Of a stretch of 42,585 nt of DNA, positions 8,558 to 16,737 are shown in pieces. Origin of the DNA: Vicinamibacteraceae bacterium (GTDB taxonomy: Bacteria; Acidobacteriota; Vicinamibacteria; Vicinamibacterales; UBA8438); the NCBI GenBank assembly GCA_012271165.1, contig JAAXGX010000152.1, positions 1 to 42,585 on the forward strand. The letters are read 5' to 3'. A program made the translations under genes and the position numbers. A model generated the notes under the pieces. The model was given only the letters and a program-made list of their open reading frames with translations. It did not search any database and had not been told where the DNA came from. Each line of letters begins with the position of its first letter. The first letter of the stretch is position 1.

Positions 8558-10345
8558 ATGACCACACGACAGGGACACTCGCGGCGGTCGTTCGTGCAGC
8601 GGATGGGGGCGGCAGCCGGCGGGCTGGCGCTCGCGCCGGCGGCGGCGGAGGCGGCCGCGCAGGCGCCGGCGCTGCCGGTCGAGACGCCGCGCTCCGTCCA
8701 CCCGACCCTGAACCGGCGGACGCGCGGCTGGCTGCGCTTCCTGTGGGAGAAGGCGACGACCCCGGACGACTGGAGCGCCGACGGCGTGCCGCACATGTGG
8801 TGGGACCGCTACTCGAACCCGGTGGTCACCAGCTACCCGCGCTTCGACCTCCAGAACTCCTCGTACGCCCTGCTGGTCATGGCCGACCAGACGCCGGCCT
8901 GGCGCGAGGCGTACACGCGCATCGCCGACGGCCTCGCGAGCCGCTACCCGACGCACTGGGGCGCCGTGGACTGGTTGACCCAGATCGGCGAGGACCCGCG
9001 GCGGGAGAACTATCCGCCGCACGTGATGGCGGCGATTCCCGAGCACCTGCGCGGGCGCTACAACCGGATCGGCTGGACGGCCAACGGGGTGGACCCGTGG
9101 GGCCTGTCGGCGGATCCGATCGGCTCGGAGGGGAACCTGTTCTTCCGCGGCTGGTTCAACCTGCTGCTGTCCATCTACAAGTACGTCTCGGGCGACGACA
9201 AGTACGAGCGGCCGTTCAAGGTGACCGGCTACGGCGACGTGGAGTTCGAGTGGGACCACCACCGTGTCGCGGCCTTCCTGTCCGAGCAGTACCGCGAGCG
9301 CCCGGAGGGCCCGCAGTGCGAGAACACGAAGATCTGGTTCGTGTGCAACGCCGCCGCCGCGCTGGGGCTCCATCTCTATGACCGGGTGTACGGCCGCGAC
9401 GCCCACCGGCCGGTCCAGGGCTGGCTCGAGTACGCCCGCGAGAACTACGTGGAGGTCGGCGGCGACGGCAGGCTGGAGTGGGTGACCCGCTACTACGATC
9501 CAATCGTCAATCACAAGGTCAACCTGGGGCCGGGCGGCGGCGTCGGCACGGCGCTGCTGCTGCTGCCGCAGGATCGGGAGCTCGCGGAGTTCCTGTACGA
9601 ATCGGCGGCGAACGCGCTCGGCTGGAACGATCCGCGCGTGGAGATCGAGCCCTCCGCCAACGGGTTGGTGCTGGCGCGCGAGTTCGGCGATCACACCTCC
9701 CTGGCGCGGCTCCGCGCGGCGGCGGAGCGCGAATACGAGCCGCGCTTCTTCGGCGACCACGACGAGAAGTTCGGGTGGTGGTTCGGCCTGAACGAGGCCT
9801 ATCCGCGGGGACAGCAGAGCGCCGGCATGATGGTGGCCGAGGTCGGGACGGGCGATGCCTGGGGCCGCGCGCTCGACGCGCCCCACATGGACAAGTTCGG
9901 GGCGCCGACCGTCGAGGGCGTCGACTTCCCGTCGCTGGGCGTCTACCAGGCGTGGAACGACACCGCGAGCGGCACGCTGCACGTCGGTACGTACCCGGCG
10001 GCCCCCGATCGGCGCGGGCTGGAGACGAGCTGGCGGGTCACGAACCTGCCCGCCACCGACGAGGTGTTCGTGCTGTGCGACGGCGAGCCGTTCACGCGGT
10101 TCGCGGTCGAGGGTGAGAGCGCCATTCGCATCGACGGCACGATCGACCTGCGCCGCTACCAGATCTTCACCGGCTACCGGGGCCCCGGCACGCGCGGCGC
10201 CGAGGCGGCGCGTCGACCTGCCGCCGGCCGCCCGGCCGGCGCGGCCGGCCCGCTCGCCGCCGGCCGCCGCCCGGCGAATGTGCGCCAGGCGACCACCAGC
10301 CTCGCCGCCGTCGATGCGCCCGGCTGCGCCTGCTGCCTCGCATAG
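8558..10345 (+). CDS. Tat-exported linalool dehydratase/isomerase-family protein
   Basis: A 595-residue protein with a twin-arginine signal (SRRSFVQRMG, residues 8-17). The core matches the linalool dehydratase/isomerase (LDI) family as I recall it: EGNLFFRGWFNLLLSIYKYV aligns with the [20 protein letters not shown] region, and CENTKIWFVCNAAAALGLHL aligns with the catalytic two-cysteine segment. Cys254 and Cys263 keep the nine-residue spacing of the catalytic pair in the Castellaniella enzyme. The position of that enzyme's catalytic His appears to be Trp199 here, so the reaction may differ. The alpha/alpha-barrel core ends near residue 400 and a beta-rich C-terminal region follows. The last 54 residues (from about 542) are Ala/Arg/Pro-rich and end in CACCLA, unlike the rest. 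The carboxylesterase follows 24 bp downstream. Substrate unknown; a periplasmic terpenoid or alkenol is a guess. Confidence 0.75.
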   Translation: MTTRQGHSRRSFVQRMGAAAGGLALAPAAAEAAAQAPALPVETPRSVHPTLNRRTRGWLRFLWEKATTPDDWSADGVPHMWWDRYSNPVVTSYPRFDLQNSSYALLVMADQTPAWREAYTRIADGLASRYPTHWGAVDWLTQIGEDPRRENYPPHVMAAIPEHLRGRYNRIGWTANGVDPWGLSADPIGSEGNLFFRGWFNLLLSIYKYVSGDDKYERPFKVTGYGDVEFEWDHHRVAAFLSEQYRERPEGPQCENTKIWFVCNAAAALGLHLYDRVYGRDAHRPVQGWLEYARENYVEVGGDGRLEWVTRYYDPIVNHKVNLGPGGGVGTALLLLPQDRELAEFLYESAANALGWNDPRVEIEPSANGLVLAREFGDHTSLARLRAAAEREYEPRFFGDHDEKFGWWFGLNEAYPRGQQSAGMMVAEVGTGDAWGRALDAPHMDKFGAPTVEGVDFPSLGVYQAWNDTASGTLHVGTYPAAPDRRGLETSWRVTNLPATDEVFVLCDGEPFTRFAVEGESAIRIDGTIDLRRYQIFTGYRGPGTRGAEAARRPAAGRPAGAAGPLAAGRRPANVRQATTSLAAVDAPGCACCLA

Positions 10346-10369
10346 GCGTCGGTGCAACGGAGCGAACCG

Positions 10370-11998
10370 ATGAACGCCAAGCTGAATGCATGGGTGGGAC
10401 TGCTCGCCGTCCTGGCGGTCGCGGTCGCCTGCGGGAGTCCCGAGCCGCCCGCCGCGGCTGCCGGCGGCGGCGCCGTGACCGTTGACGGCGGAAGCATCGC
10501 CGGCGCGCCGGCCGGTGACGGCGGCGTGCGGCGGTATGCGGGCATCCCCTACGCGGCGCCCCCGGTGGGCGCGCTGCGCTGGCGGCCGCCACAGCCCGTA
10601 GCGGCCTGGGACGGCGTGCGCCAGGCCGACGAGCTCTCCGCCGGATGTCCGCAGCCCACCTTACCCGTGCCGCCGGGCGCCGAGCCGTTCTTCGGACCGG
10701 GCGCCACCCGGCTGGAAGAGGACTGCCTCTACCTGAACGTCTGGTCGGCCGCCGGGCCGGACGAGCGCGTCCCGGTCATGGTCTGGATTCACGGGGGCGG
10801 GCTGTTCGTGGGCGACGGCTCGACGGCGGCGTACGACGGGGCGGCGCTCGCCCGGCGCGGCGTGGTCGTGGTGACCATCAACTACCGGCTCGGCGCGCTG
10901 GGCTACCTCGCGCATCCGCTCCTGCGCGAGGAGTCGGCGCACGGCGCGTCCGGAAACTACGGTCTCCTCGATCAGATCGAGGCGCTGCGCTGGGTGCAGC
11001 GGAACATCGCCGCGTTCGGGGGCGATCCGGACCGCGTCACCATCTTCGGCGAGTCCGCGGGCTCGTGGAGCGTCAACTACCTGCTGGCGACGCCGCTGGC
11101 GGCGGGTCTGTTCGCGGGCGCCATCGGCCAGAGCGGGGGCGGGTTCAGCCCCCTGGCCAGCCTGGCGGCGAGCGGCGCGGCCGAGGCGGAGGGCGTGCGG
11201 TTCGCCGAAATCCTGCTCGGCGCCGACACGGCAGTGTCGCTCGACGCACTGCGGGCGGCAGCGGTCGCCGACGTGCTGGCCGCGGACGCCGCCGCACCCC
11301 GGCCGAACGTGGACGGCTGGGCGCTGACCGACGGCATCTACGACACCTTCGCGGCGGGCCGCCAGCACGACGTGCCGGTCATCGTGGGCGCCAACGCCGA
11401 CGAGGGCACTGCGTTGAGGGCGCTCGGCGGCGATCAGGAGATCGCAACGGTCGAGGAGTACCGGGAGTGGGCGCGCGGGGAGTACGGCGAGCTCGCCGAC
11501 GCCTATCTCGCGGCGTACCCCGCCGCAAGCGACGCCGAGGCTGCGGCGGGCCCAGTCGACAGCGGCGGCGACGGTCGCTTCGTGTGGGAGATGCGGACCT
11601 GGGCGCGGATGATGGAAAAGGTCTCGTCGCCGGCCTACCTCTACTTCTTCACCCGCGTGCCGCCCGCCGCCGACGCCGAGCGCTACGGCGCGTATCACAC
11701 CGCCGAGATCCCCTACGTCTTCAACAACCTCGGCGGCGGCGGCCGGTACTGGTTCGCGAACCGGGACTACGACGAAACGGACCGGCAACTGTCCGAGGCG
11801 ATGGCCTCCTACTGGGTCAACTTCGCGGCGACCGGGAATCCGAACGGCGACGGCCTGGCGGCGTGGCCGGCCTACACCCGGCCGGACGAGGCCGCGCTGG
11901 AGCTCGGCGACGTGGTGCAGGTACGGAAGGGCGTGCGCGCCGCGCGCCTCGACTTCTTCGAGCAGCACTACGCCGCCCTCCGCGCCGCCTCCAATTGA
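10370..11998 (+). CDS. Type-B carboxylesterase, lipoprotein-like
   Basis: A 542-residue alpha/beta-hydrolase of the carboxylesterase type B (cholinesterase-like) family. It begins with a hydrophobic signal ending in VAVAC (Cys21), consistent with lipid anchoring though not a perfect lipobox. The oxyanion motif HGGG is at 141-144 and the nucleophile Ser229 sits in GESAG (227-231). The acidic and His members are probably in GANADEGT and AYHTAEIPYVF. I chose the ATG at 10370 over an upstream in-frame GTG (10352) because GGAG lies about 8 bp before it. It follows the LDI-like gene by 24 bp, so the two are probably co-transcribed. It has a close relative at 29785-31497. It would cleave esters in the periplasm; the substrate is unknown. 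Confidence 0.92.
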   Translation: MNAKLNAWVGLLAVLAVAVACGSPEPPAAAAGGGAVTVDGGSIAGAPAGDGGVRRYAGIPYAAPPVGALRWRPPQPVAAWDGVRQADELSAGCPQPTLPVPPGAEPFFGPGATRLEEDCLYLNVWSAAGPDERVPVMVWIHGGGLFVGDGSTAAYDGAALARRGVVVVTINYRLGALGYLAHPLLREESAHGASGNYGLLDQIEALRWVQRNIAAFGGDPDRVTIFGESAGSWSVNYLLATPLAAGLFAGAIGQSGGGFSPLASLAASGAAEAEGVRFAEILLGADTAVSLDALRAAAVADVLAADAAAPRPNVDGWALTDGIYDTFAAGRQHDVPVIVGANADEGTALRALGGDQEIATVEEYREWARGEYGELADAYLAAYPAASDAEAAAGPVDSGGDGRFVWEMRTWARMMEKVSSPAYLYFFTRVPPAADAERYGAYHTAEIPYVFNNLGGGGRYWFANRDYDETDRQLSEAMASYWVNFAATGNPNGDGLAAWPAYTRPDEAALELGDVVQVRKGVRAARLDFFEQHYAALRAASN

Positions 11999-12015
11999 AG
12001 CTCCTCTAATTGGAG
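11989..12015. terminator. Hairpin spanning two convergent stop codons
   Basis: CTCCAATT (11989-11996) pairs with AATTGGAG (12008-12015) across an 11-nt loop. It covers the last codons and stops of the carboxylesterase (plus) and the PQQ dehydrogenase (minus), which are only 7 bp apart. It could act as a bidirectional terminator; there is no classical U-tract. Confidence 0.35.
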
Positions 12016-13991
12016 CTCAGCGCCAGCGCGATCAGCTCCGGGACGTCCCCCCCGATGGTCAGCGCGATGTACTGCCGGCCCTCGTGCAGGTAGGTCATCG
12101 GCGTGCCGATGGCGCCGGCCGGCAGATCGATCGAGCCGACAATGGCGCCCGTCGCCTTGTCGCGCGCCACCAGCCGCGGCCCGCCATCGGAGCCGCCCGC
12201 CGTGAGCGCGCTCACCAGCAGCGTGCTGGTCAGCAGCGGCCCGCCGTGGCCTTCGCCGCCGAGCGGCGGCAGGTCCAGGTGGCGCAGCCGCGGGTGGTTG
12301 CGGTAGCGGTTGCCGTCGCCGTTCGGCTGCATCCAGGCGTGGTCGCCCGCGTTCAGGTCTATGGCCGTCATCCGCGAGTACGGCGGCTTGAGCAGCGGGA
12401 GGCCCTGCGGCATGAGGGGCTGCGTGCCGCTGTCGAAATCCGCCTGCGTGTAGCGCAGGTTGCCGCCCTCCGCGGGATCGGGCGTGTAGTACTTGATGAC
12501 CGAGAAGCGGTTCTCCGACGGCACGTAGAGCAGGCCGGTCTCCGGGTCGGCCGCCGCGCCGCTCCAGCTCGCGCCGCCGGCGATGTGCGGGCGCTGAATC
12601 GTTCCCTGCAGGCCGCCCTCCACGCTCAGCATCGGCGGCGTGAAGAGCGGGCCGAGCCGGAAGTTGCTGACCGCCTCGACCGCCAGCGCGCGAATCTCGG
12701 GCGTGAAGTCGACCAGGTCGTCGATGGTGATGCCCTGGTACTCGAACGGCGGCGGCTTGGTGGGGAAAGGCTGGGTCGGCGACAGCACCTCGCCCTCGAG
12801 GTCGGTGTCGGTCTCCACGGGGCGCTCCTCGATCGGCCAGACCGGCTCGCCGGTCGCGCGGTCGAAGACGTACGTGAACCCCTGCTTGCTGACCTGCGCC
12901 AGGGCCTTGATCGGACGCCCGTCGACGGTGATGTCGATCAGCGTCGGCGCGGCCGGGAAGTCGTAGTCCCACACGCCGTGGTGCACCGCCTGGAAGTGCC
13001 AGGCGCGCTGGCCGGTCTCGGCGTCGACCGCGACGATGCTCTCGGCGAAGAGGTTGTCGCCGAGCCGGTGGCCGCCGTAGTAGTCGCTCGTGGGGGTGCC
13101 GGTCGGGAGGTAGACGTAACCGAGCTCGTCGTCGGCGCTGAGCGGCGGCCAGATGTTCGCGTTGCCCGAGTAGCGCCACGACTCGTTCAACCAGGTATCG
13201 GCGCCGAAGTCGTCGCCCTGCGGTACGGTCCGGAACACCCAGCGGACGTCCCCGGTCCGGGCGTCGACACCCTTCACCCAGCCCGGCGGCGCTTCCCTGC
13301 CGATCACGAAGTCCGAGATGATGGTGGGCGTCACGACCACGTCGCGCGTGATGACCGGCGGCGAGGCCACGCCCACCAGGTTGCGGCCCAGGTGGTTGGT
13401 GGCGCCGCGCACGGCCCGCGGCACGCCTTCCATCAGATCGACGCGGCCGTTGTCGCCGAAGTCGCGCACCGGCTCGCCCGTGCGCGCGTCGACCGCGACG
13501 AGGTACGCCTCCATCGTGCCCCAGAAGATGCGCGCGTCGTCGCCGTCCTCCCAGTAGGCCAGGCCGCGCGAGCGGTAGAAGTGCGTCGGGCGCCCGCCCC
13601 GGTAGGCCTGCGGATCGTGCACCCAGAGGGTCTCGCCGGTGCCGGCGTCGATGGCGGCCGCCTGGTGCAGCGCGGTCGTCAGGTACAGGACGCCGTCGAC
13701 CATCAGCGGCGTGGCCTGCAGGCCGTTGATCGAGACCGGCCGACCCATCACGCCGCGGTGCAGCGCAGCGGGGTCGATCGCGCTGTCGACCGACTGCCAG
13801 CGCCAGGCGATGCGCAGATCGTTGAAGTTGCCCGCGTCGATCTGGTCCAGCGGCGAGTACTTGGTGCTGCCGTTGTCGCCCGCGTAGCTGCGCCATTCTC
13901 CGTCGACCGCGCCGTATTGCGCCCCGGCGGGCTGCGCCGCGGCGACCAGCGCGGCGGCGACGACGGCCAGGACTGCGTGTCGAGCGTGCAT
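12006..13991 (-). CDS. PQQ-dependent dehydrogenase (quinoprotein), complete
   Basis: A 661-residue secreted quinoprotein. The ATG at 13991 has GGAGG upstream and opens a signal peptide (MHARHAVLAVVAAALVAAAQ) cut before QYGAVDGEW. Propeller signatures run throughout: STKYSPLDQIDAGNF, GTGETLWVHDP, DYYGGHRLGDNLFAES, WHFQAVHHGVWDYDFP, SKQGFTYVFDRATGEPVW and IGTPMTYLHEGRQYIAL at the C-terminus. No CxxCH is present, so it carries no haem domain and must pass electrons to another carrier. It is closely related to the quinoproteins at 1-1379 and 18966-20945. It diverges from the sigma-54-type regulator at 14210, which makes it a candidate target. By family it oxidises an alcohol or sugar in the periplasm; the substrate is not determinable. 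Confidence 0.95.
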   Translation of the reverse strand: MHARHAVLAVVAAALVAAAQPAGAQYGAVDGEWRSYAGDNGSTKYSPLDQIDAGNFNDLRIAWRWQSVDSAIDPAALHRGVMGRPVSINGLQATPLMVDGVLYLTTALHQAAAIDAGTGETLWVHDPQAYRGGRPTHFYRSRGLAYWEDGDDARIFWGTMEAYLVAVDARTGEPVRDFGDNGRVDLMEGVPRAVRGATNHLGRNLVGVASPPVITRDVVVTPTIISDFVIGREAPPGWVKGVDARTGDVRWVFRTVPQGDDFGADTWLNESWRYSGNANIWPPLSADDELGYVYLPTGTPTSDYYGGHRLGDNLFAESIVAVDAETGQRAWHFQAVHHGVWDYDFPAAPTLIDITVDGRPIKALAQVSKQGFTYVFDRATGEPVWPIEERPVETDTDLEGEVLSPTQPFPTKPPPFEYQGITIDDLVDFTPEIRALAVEAVSNFRLGPLFTPPMLSVEGGLQGTIQRPHIAGGASWSGAAADPETGLLYVPSENRFSVIKYYTPDPAEGGNLRYTQADFDSGTQPLMPQGLPLLKPPYSRMTAIDLNAGDHAWMQPNGDGNRYRNHPRLRHLDLPPLGGEGHGGPLLTSTLLVSALTAGGSDGGPRLVARDKATGAIVGSIDLPAGAIGTPMTYLHEGRQYIALTIGGDVPELIALALSSN

Positions 13992-14027
13992 GCCATACCT
14001 CCAGTTATCGCGCCAACCGGCTGAGCG

Positions 14028-14033
14028 ATCGTA
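14028..14033 (-). promoter_or_regulatory. Candidate -10 box (TACGAT) for the PQQ dehydrogenase
   Basis: On the minus strand TACGAT lies 36 bp upstream of the ATG at 13991 in an otherwise GC-rich leader. No clear -35 is seen. The rest of the divergent gap (13992-14209) holds no gene. Confidence 0.35.
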
Positions 14034-14183
14034 GCAGCCCTTCGGCTCGGGCGTACCGGCTTCCGGCGATCGACAAACTCGCACGCCGGCCGGGCCGGTC
14101 CGACCGAGGAATCTCCCATCCGTGGGTCTATTGACCTCGGCCACGGTCGGGCTGCGAATGCCCGGCCCCGGCCCGGGTCTCCG

Positions 14184-14197
14184 GGCCGGATTCTTGC
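14184..14197 (+). promoter_or_regulatory. Possible sigma-54 -24/-12 element (GG-N10-GC)
   Basis: GG at 14184-14185 and GC at 14196-14197 are separated by exactly 10 nt, and the -12 side reads TTGCA as in the sigma-54 consensus. The predicted start of transcription (about 14209) is at the annotated GTG (14210), so either translation starts later or the match is chance. A weaker sigma-70-like TTGACC lies at 14131-14136. Confidence 0.25.
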
Positions 14198-14209
14198 ACG
14201 TCGCCGCTC

Positions 14210-16021
14210 GTGGCCCCGACCCGGCCGAGCGGCCGCGCGGATGAGGACGACGGGCGGGTGGTGCGTGCCCGGGCGCGTATCGCCAATGCCCTGGCCGTGG
14301 CCCGCCGCGGCCGCTACGCGTCGGCCGAGCGCATGCTGCGCGATGCGCTCGGCGTGCTCGAGCGCCGGCAGCGCTACGCGGGCGCGGCGCGCGCCGCCGC
14401 GACGCTGGGCGAGCTGCTGCGCGAACGGGGCGAGAGCGAGCGGGCCGGGGCCGCGCTCGAGCAGGCGCGTCTGCTCTTCGATACGGCTCAGGCGGACGCG
14501 GCCGGCGGCGTCCGCCACGCCCTCGCCGGCAGCGAGCACGAGGACTACCTCGAGGTGCAGGCGCTGCTGCGCAGGCGCCCGGACACGGCGCCTCCCGTGC
14601 CGGAGCCGGGGCGACGGGCCGGCGTCGCGCTGGACCGGTTGGCCGGCGAGCTGGCGGCGCTGCTGCGGGCGAGCATGCCGGCGGTTGGCCGCGACGTCCT
14701 CGAGCAGGTCTGCTCCGCGCTGCGGCAGCAGGTGGAAGCCCGCGCCGTGGCGGTGTATCGGCTGGGCGACCGCGGCGCCGTGCTGGCGTCGGCCGGCGAC
14801 ATCGAGCGCCAGGTGCACGAGTCGGTCGGCGACATCGTGGGACGGGGCCGGATGGCGCCGCTCGTGGTGTCCGGCCGCGAGTACCGGACCGCGCTGCCCC
14901 TGCAGGATGGGGACAACTGGCCGGGCGCGCTCGTCATCCGTTGGACGCGCGCGCCGGCGTCGCTCGATCGGCTCATGGTGCTGGCGCGGGTCGCGGGGGC
15001 GGTCTGCGAGCCCGAGCTGCAGGAGCGCGTGCGGTGGACGGACGACGCCGAGGCGGGGAGCGGCCCGGATGCGCTGCTGGGCCGCAGTCCCGAGATGGAC
15101 GCCCTGCGCGTGGCGATCGCGCGCGCCGCGGCAGCGCCCTATCCGGTCCTGATCGAGGGTGAGACGGGCGCGGGCAAGGAGCTGGTCGCGCGCGCGCTCC
15201 ACCGCGGCGGGCCGCGGCACGCGCGCGCGTTCTGCGCGGTCAACTGCGCGGCGCTGACCGACGATCTGTTCGAGGCAGAGCTGTTCGGGCACAGCCGCGG
15301 CGCGTTCACGGGCGCCGTGAACGAGCGCACCGGCCTGGTGGAGGCCGCTGACGGCGGCACGCTGTTCCTCGACGAGGTCGGCGAGCTGTCGGCGCGCGCG
15401 CAGGCGAAGCTGCTGCGGGTGATCCAGGACGGCGAGATCCGCCGGCTCGGGGAGAACGCCGTGCGGAAGGTCGACGTCCAGTTGATCGCCGCGACCAACC
15501 GCCGGCTGGCGGCCGAGGTGGCCGCCGGCCGGTTTCGCGAGGACCTGCTGTTCCGGTTGGCCGTGGTCTGCCTGCAGGTGCCCGCGCTGCGCGACCGGAC
15601 GGGCGACGTGGAGCTGCTGGCGCGGCATTTCTGGTCGCGCGAGCTGAAGCGCGCCGGCAAGCGCGCCACGTTGGGTGACGCGACCATCGACGTCCTGGTC
15701 CGGTACCCCTGGCCGGGCAACGTCCGGGAGCTGCAGAACGTCGTGGCGCGACTGGTCGTGGCTGCCCCGCGCCGTGGTCAGGCGGGTCCGGGCCTGCTGC
15801 CCGCCACCGTACGCGAGCGGTCCGCGGCTGCCCGGCCGACGCTGGCGGAGGCCCGGGAGGCGTTCGAGCGCGGCTTCGTGCGCGCGGCGTTGAGCCGCAA
15901 CGACGGGCGGCCGACCGCGGCGGCCCGCGAGCTGGGCATCTCGCGCCAGGGACTGGCGAAGCTGGTCAAGCGGCTCGGGATCGACGGGGATTTCATGCGG
16001 GACGGGCCGGCGGAGTCGTGA
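14210..16021 (+). CDS. Sigma-54-dependent transcriptional activator (GAF-like, AAA+, Fis HTH)
   Basis: A 603-residue enhancer-binding protein. The N-terminus (about 20-120) is helical and TPR-like; a GAF-like sensory region lies at about 140-275. The AAA+ domain has Walker A GETGAGKE (317-324), the sigma-54-contacting GAFTGA (364-369), Walker B TLFLDE (384-389) and the arginine-finger region RFREDLLFRL (441-450). The C-terminal Fis-type helix-turn-helix covers about 565-592 (TAAARELGISRQGLAKLVK). No response-regulator receiver domain is present, so activation is probably by ligand or protein rather than phosphorelay. The GTG at 14210 is the longest start; GTG codons near 14258-14261 are alternatives and would fit the first TPR-like helix better. 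It is divergent from a PQQ dehydrogenase and is probably its regulator. Confidence 0.9.
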   Translation: MAPTRPSGRADEDDGRVVRARARIANALAVARRGRYASAERMLRDALGVLERRQRYAGAARAAATLGELLRERGESERAGAALEQARLLFDTAQADAAGGVRHALAGSEHEDYLEVQALLRRRPDTAPPVPEPGRRAGVALDRLAGELAALLRASMPAVGRDVLEQVCSALRQQVEARAVAVYRLGDRGAVLASAGDIERQVHESVGDIVGRGRMAPLVVSGREYRTALPLQDGDNWPGALVIRWTRAPASLDRLMVLARVAGAVCEPELQERVRWTDDAEAGSGPDALLGRSPEMDALRVAIARAAAAPYPVLIEGETGAGKELVARALHRGGPRHARAFCAVNCAALTDDLFEAELFGHSRGAFTGAVNERTGLVEAADGGTLFLDEVGELSARAQAKLLRVIQDGEIRRLGENAVRKVDVQLIAATNRRLAAEVAAGRFREDLLFRLAVVCLQVPALRDRTGDVELLARHFWSRELKRAGKRATLGDATIDVLVRYPWPGNVRELQNVVARLVVAAPRRGQAGPGLLPATVRERSAAARPTLAEAREAFERGFVRAALSRNDGRPTAAARELGISRQGLAKLVKRLGIDGDFMRDGPAES

Positions 16022-16045
16022 CGCGGGCTGCCGCGGCGGGGAAAC

Positions 16046-16076
16046 GCCGCCACACCGCGCTGCGCGGTGCGGCGGC
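16046..16076. terminator. Strong hairpin between convergent genes
   Basis: A 14-bp stem with one mismatch (16046-16059 with 16063-16076) and a 3-nt CTG loop lies in the 62-bp gap between the convergent sigma-54 activator and the NTF2-like gene. It is well placed as a bidirectional terminator. Confidence 0.6.
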
Positions 16077-16083
16077 AACGTGG

Positions 16084-16563
16084 CTACTGATCGCTGGCGG
16101 GCAACTGGTCGGCCGTGAACACGCGCTCCTGGAAACGCCAGCCGCCGGGCGTCTTGACCAGCTTGTCCTCGTAGATGCCCGCGACCGTCAGCCCGGCCGG
16201 CTGGGTCCGCGTGTCGACGAGCAGCAGGTAGCAGCCGCCGTCCGCGCCCGCGGCGGTCGGCGTGACGATCAACTGGCTGTTCCAGTGGCGTGCGGCGCCG
16301 TCGAAGTTGGTGAAGAACCCCGCGGCGAAAGCCTTCAATGCCTCGTGACCGACGGTCTCGCCGAAGACGCCGTCGGCCGTGAACGTGTTGGCCCAGCCTT
16401 CCGCGTCGCCGAGGTCGAGGGTCTGCGCGTACTTGGCGTAGAGCTGCTGGATCTCGATGTAGTCCTGCGCGGTGAACGTGCCGCCATCCCCCTGGGCGGC
16501 GCCGACCGACGCCACGGACAGAAGGCACACGGCCGCGAGGGCGATTCTCAGCGTGCGCTGCAT
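16084..16563 (-). CDS. Secreted NTF2-like (SnoaL/DUF4440-type) protein
   Basis: A 159-residue protein with a signal peptide (MQRTLRIALAAVCLLSVASVGAAQ). The mature part has the SnoaL-like layout of the NTF2 fold: YIEIQQLYAKYAQTLDLGDAEGWANTFTADGVF, then a GHEALKAFAAGFF helix and a C-terminal strand set ending RFQERVF. Family members are ketosteroid-isomerase-like enzymes or small-molecule binding proteins; the Asp/His residues needed for a specific reaction cannot be assigned here. AGGAAG lies upstream of the ATG at 16563. It converges with the sigma-54 activator and probably stands alone. Function unknown beyond the fold. Confidence 0.75.
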   Translation of the reverse strand: MQRTLRIALAAVCLLSVASVGAAQGDGGTFTAQDYIEIQQLYAKYAQTLDLGDAEGWANTFTADGVFGETVGHEALKAFAAGFFTNFDGAARHWNSQLIVTPTAAGADGGCYLLLVDTRTQPAGLTVAGIYEDKLVKTPGGWRFQERVFTADQLPASDQ

Positions 16564-16619
16564 GGTCTCGTCTTCCTCTCTTCTTTCTCTCCGCCGGCGG
16601 ACTGCCGGCGGCACTGCGC

Positions 16620-16625
16620 ATCTTA
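16620..16625 (-). promoter_or_regulatory. Candidate -10 box (TAAGAT) for the NTF2-like gene
   Basis: Minus-strand GGTAAGATGCG lies 56 bp upstream of the ATG at 16563. The same GGTAAGATGCG string occurs on the plus strand at 20971, upstream of the DUF1592-type gene. Confidence 0.35.
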
Positions 16626-16682
16626 CCTGCGGGCCCTCCGGCCGTTCAACGGCCCGCGCGGACACGGTGCGCCGGGGGGGTG

Positions 16683-16688
16683 TACAAT
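16683..16688 (+). promoter_or_regulatory. Candidate -10 box (TACAAT)
   Basis: TACAAT follows a G-run in the gap before the secreted protein at 16738, about 50 bp upstream of its ATG. No good -35 is visible. Confidence 0.4.
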
Positions 16689-16737
16689 CGCCGCGTGCCG
16701 CGCAGGCAGCGCGAACGCGGCGACAGGTGATCGACTG

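Noticed and set aside
7442-10357. Very long minus-strand open frame (about 970 codons)
   Set aside because: Only its last 169 codons (def) are real. The rest is the antisense of the LDI-like gene, His/Arg/Val-rich with no domain, a usual artefact of high GC.
13748-16621. Minus-strand open frame of about 957 codons
   Set aside because: It lies opposite the sigma-54 activator and in the wrong frame over the NTF2-like and PQQ genes; composition is Arg/Ala/Pro-rich with no recognisable motif.
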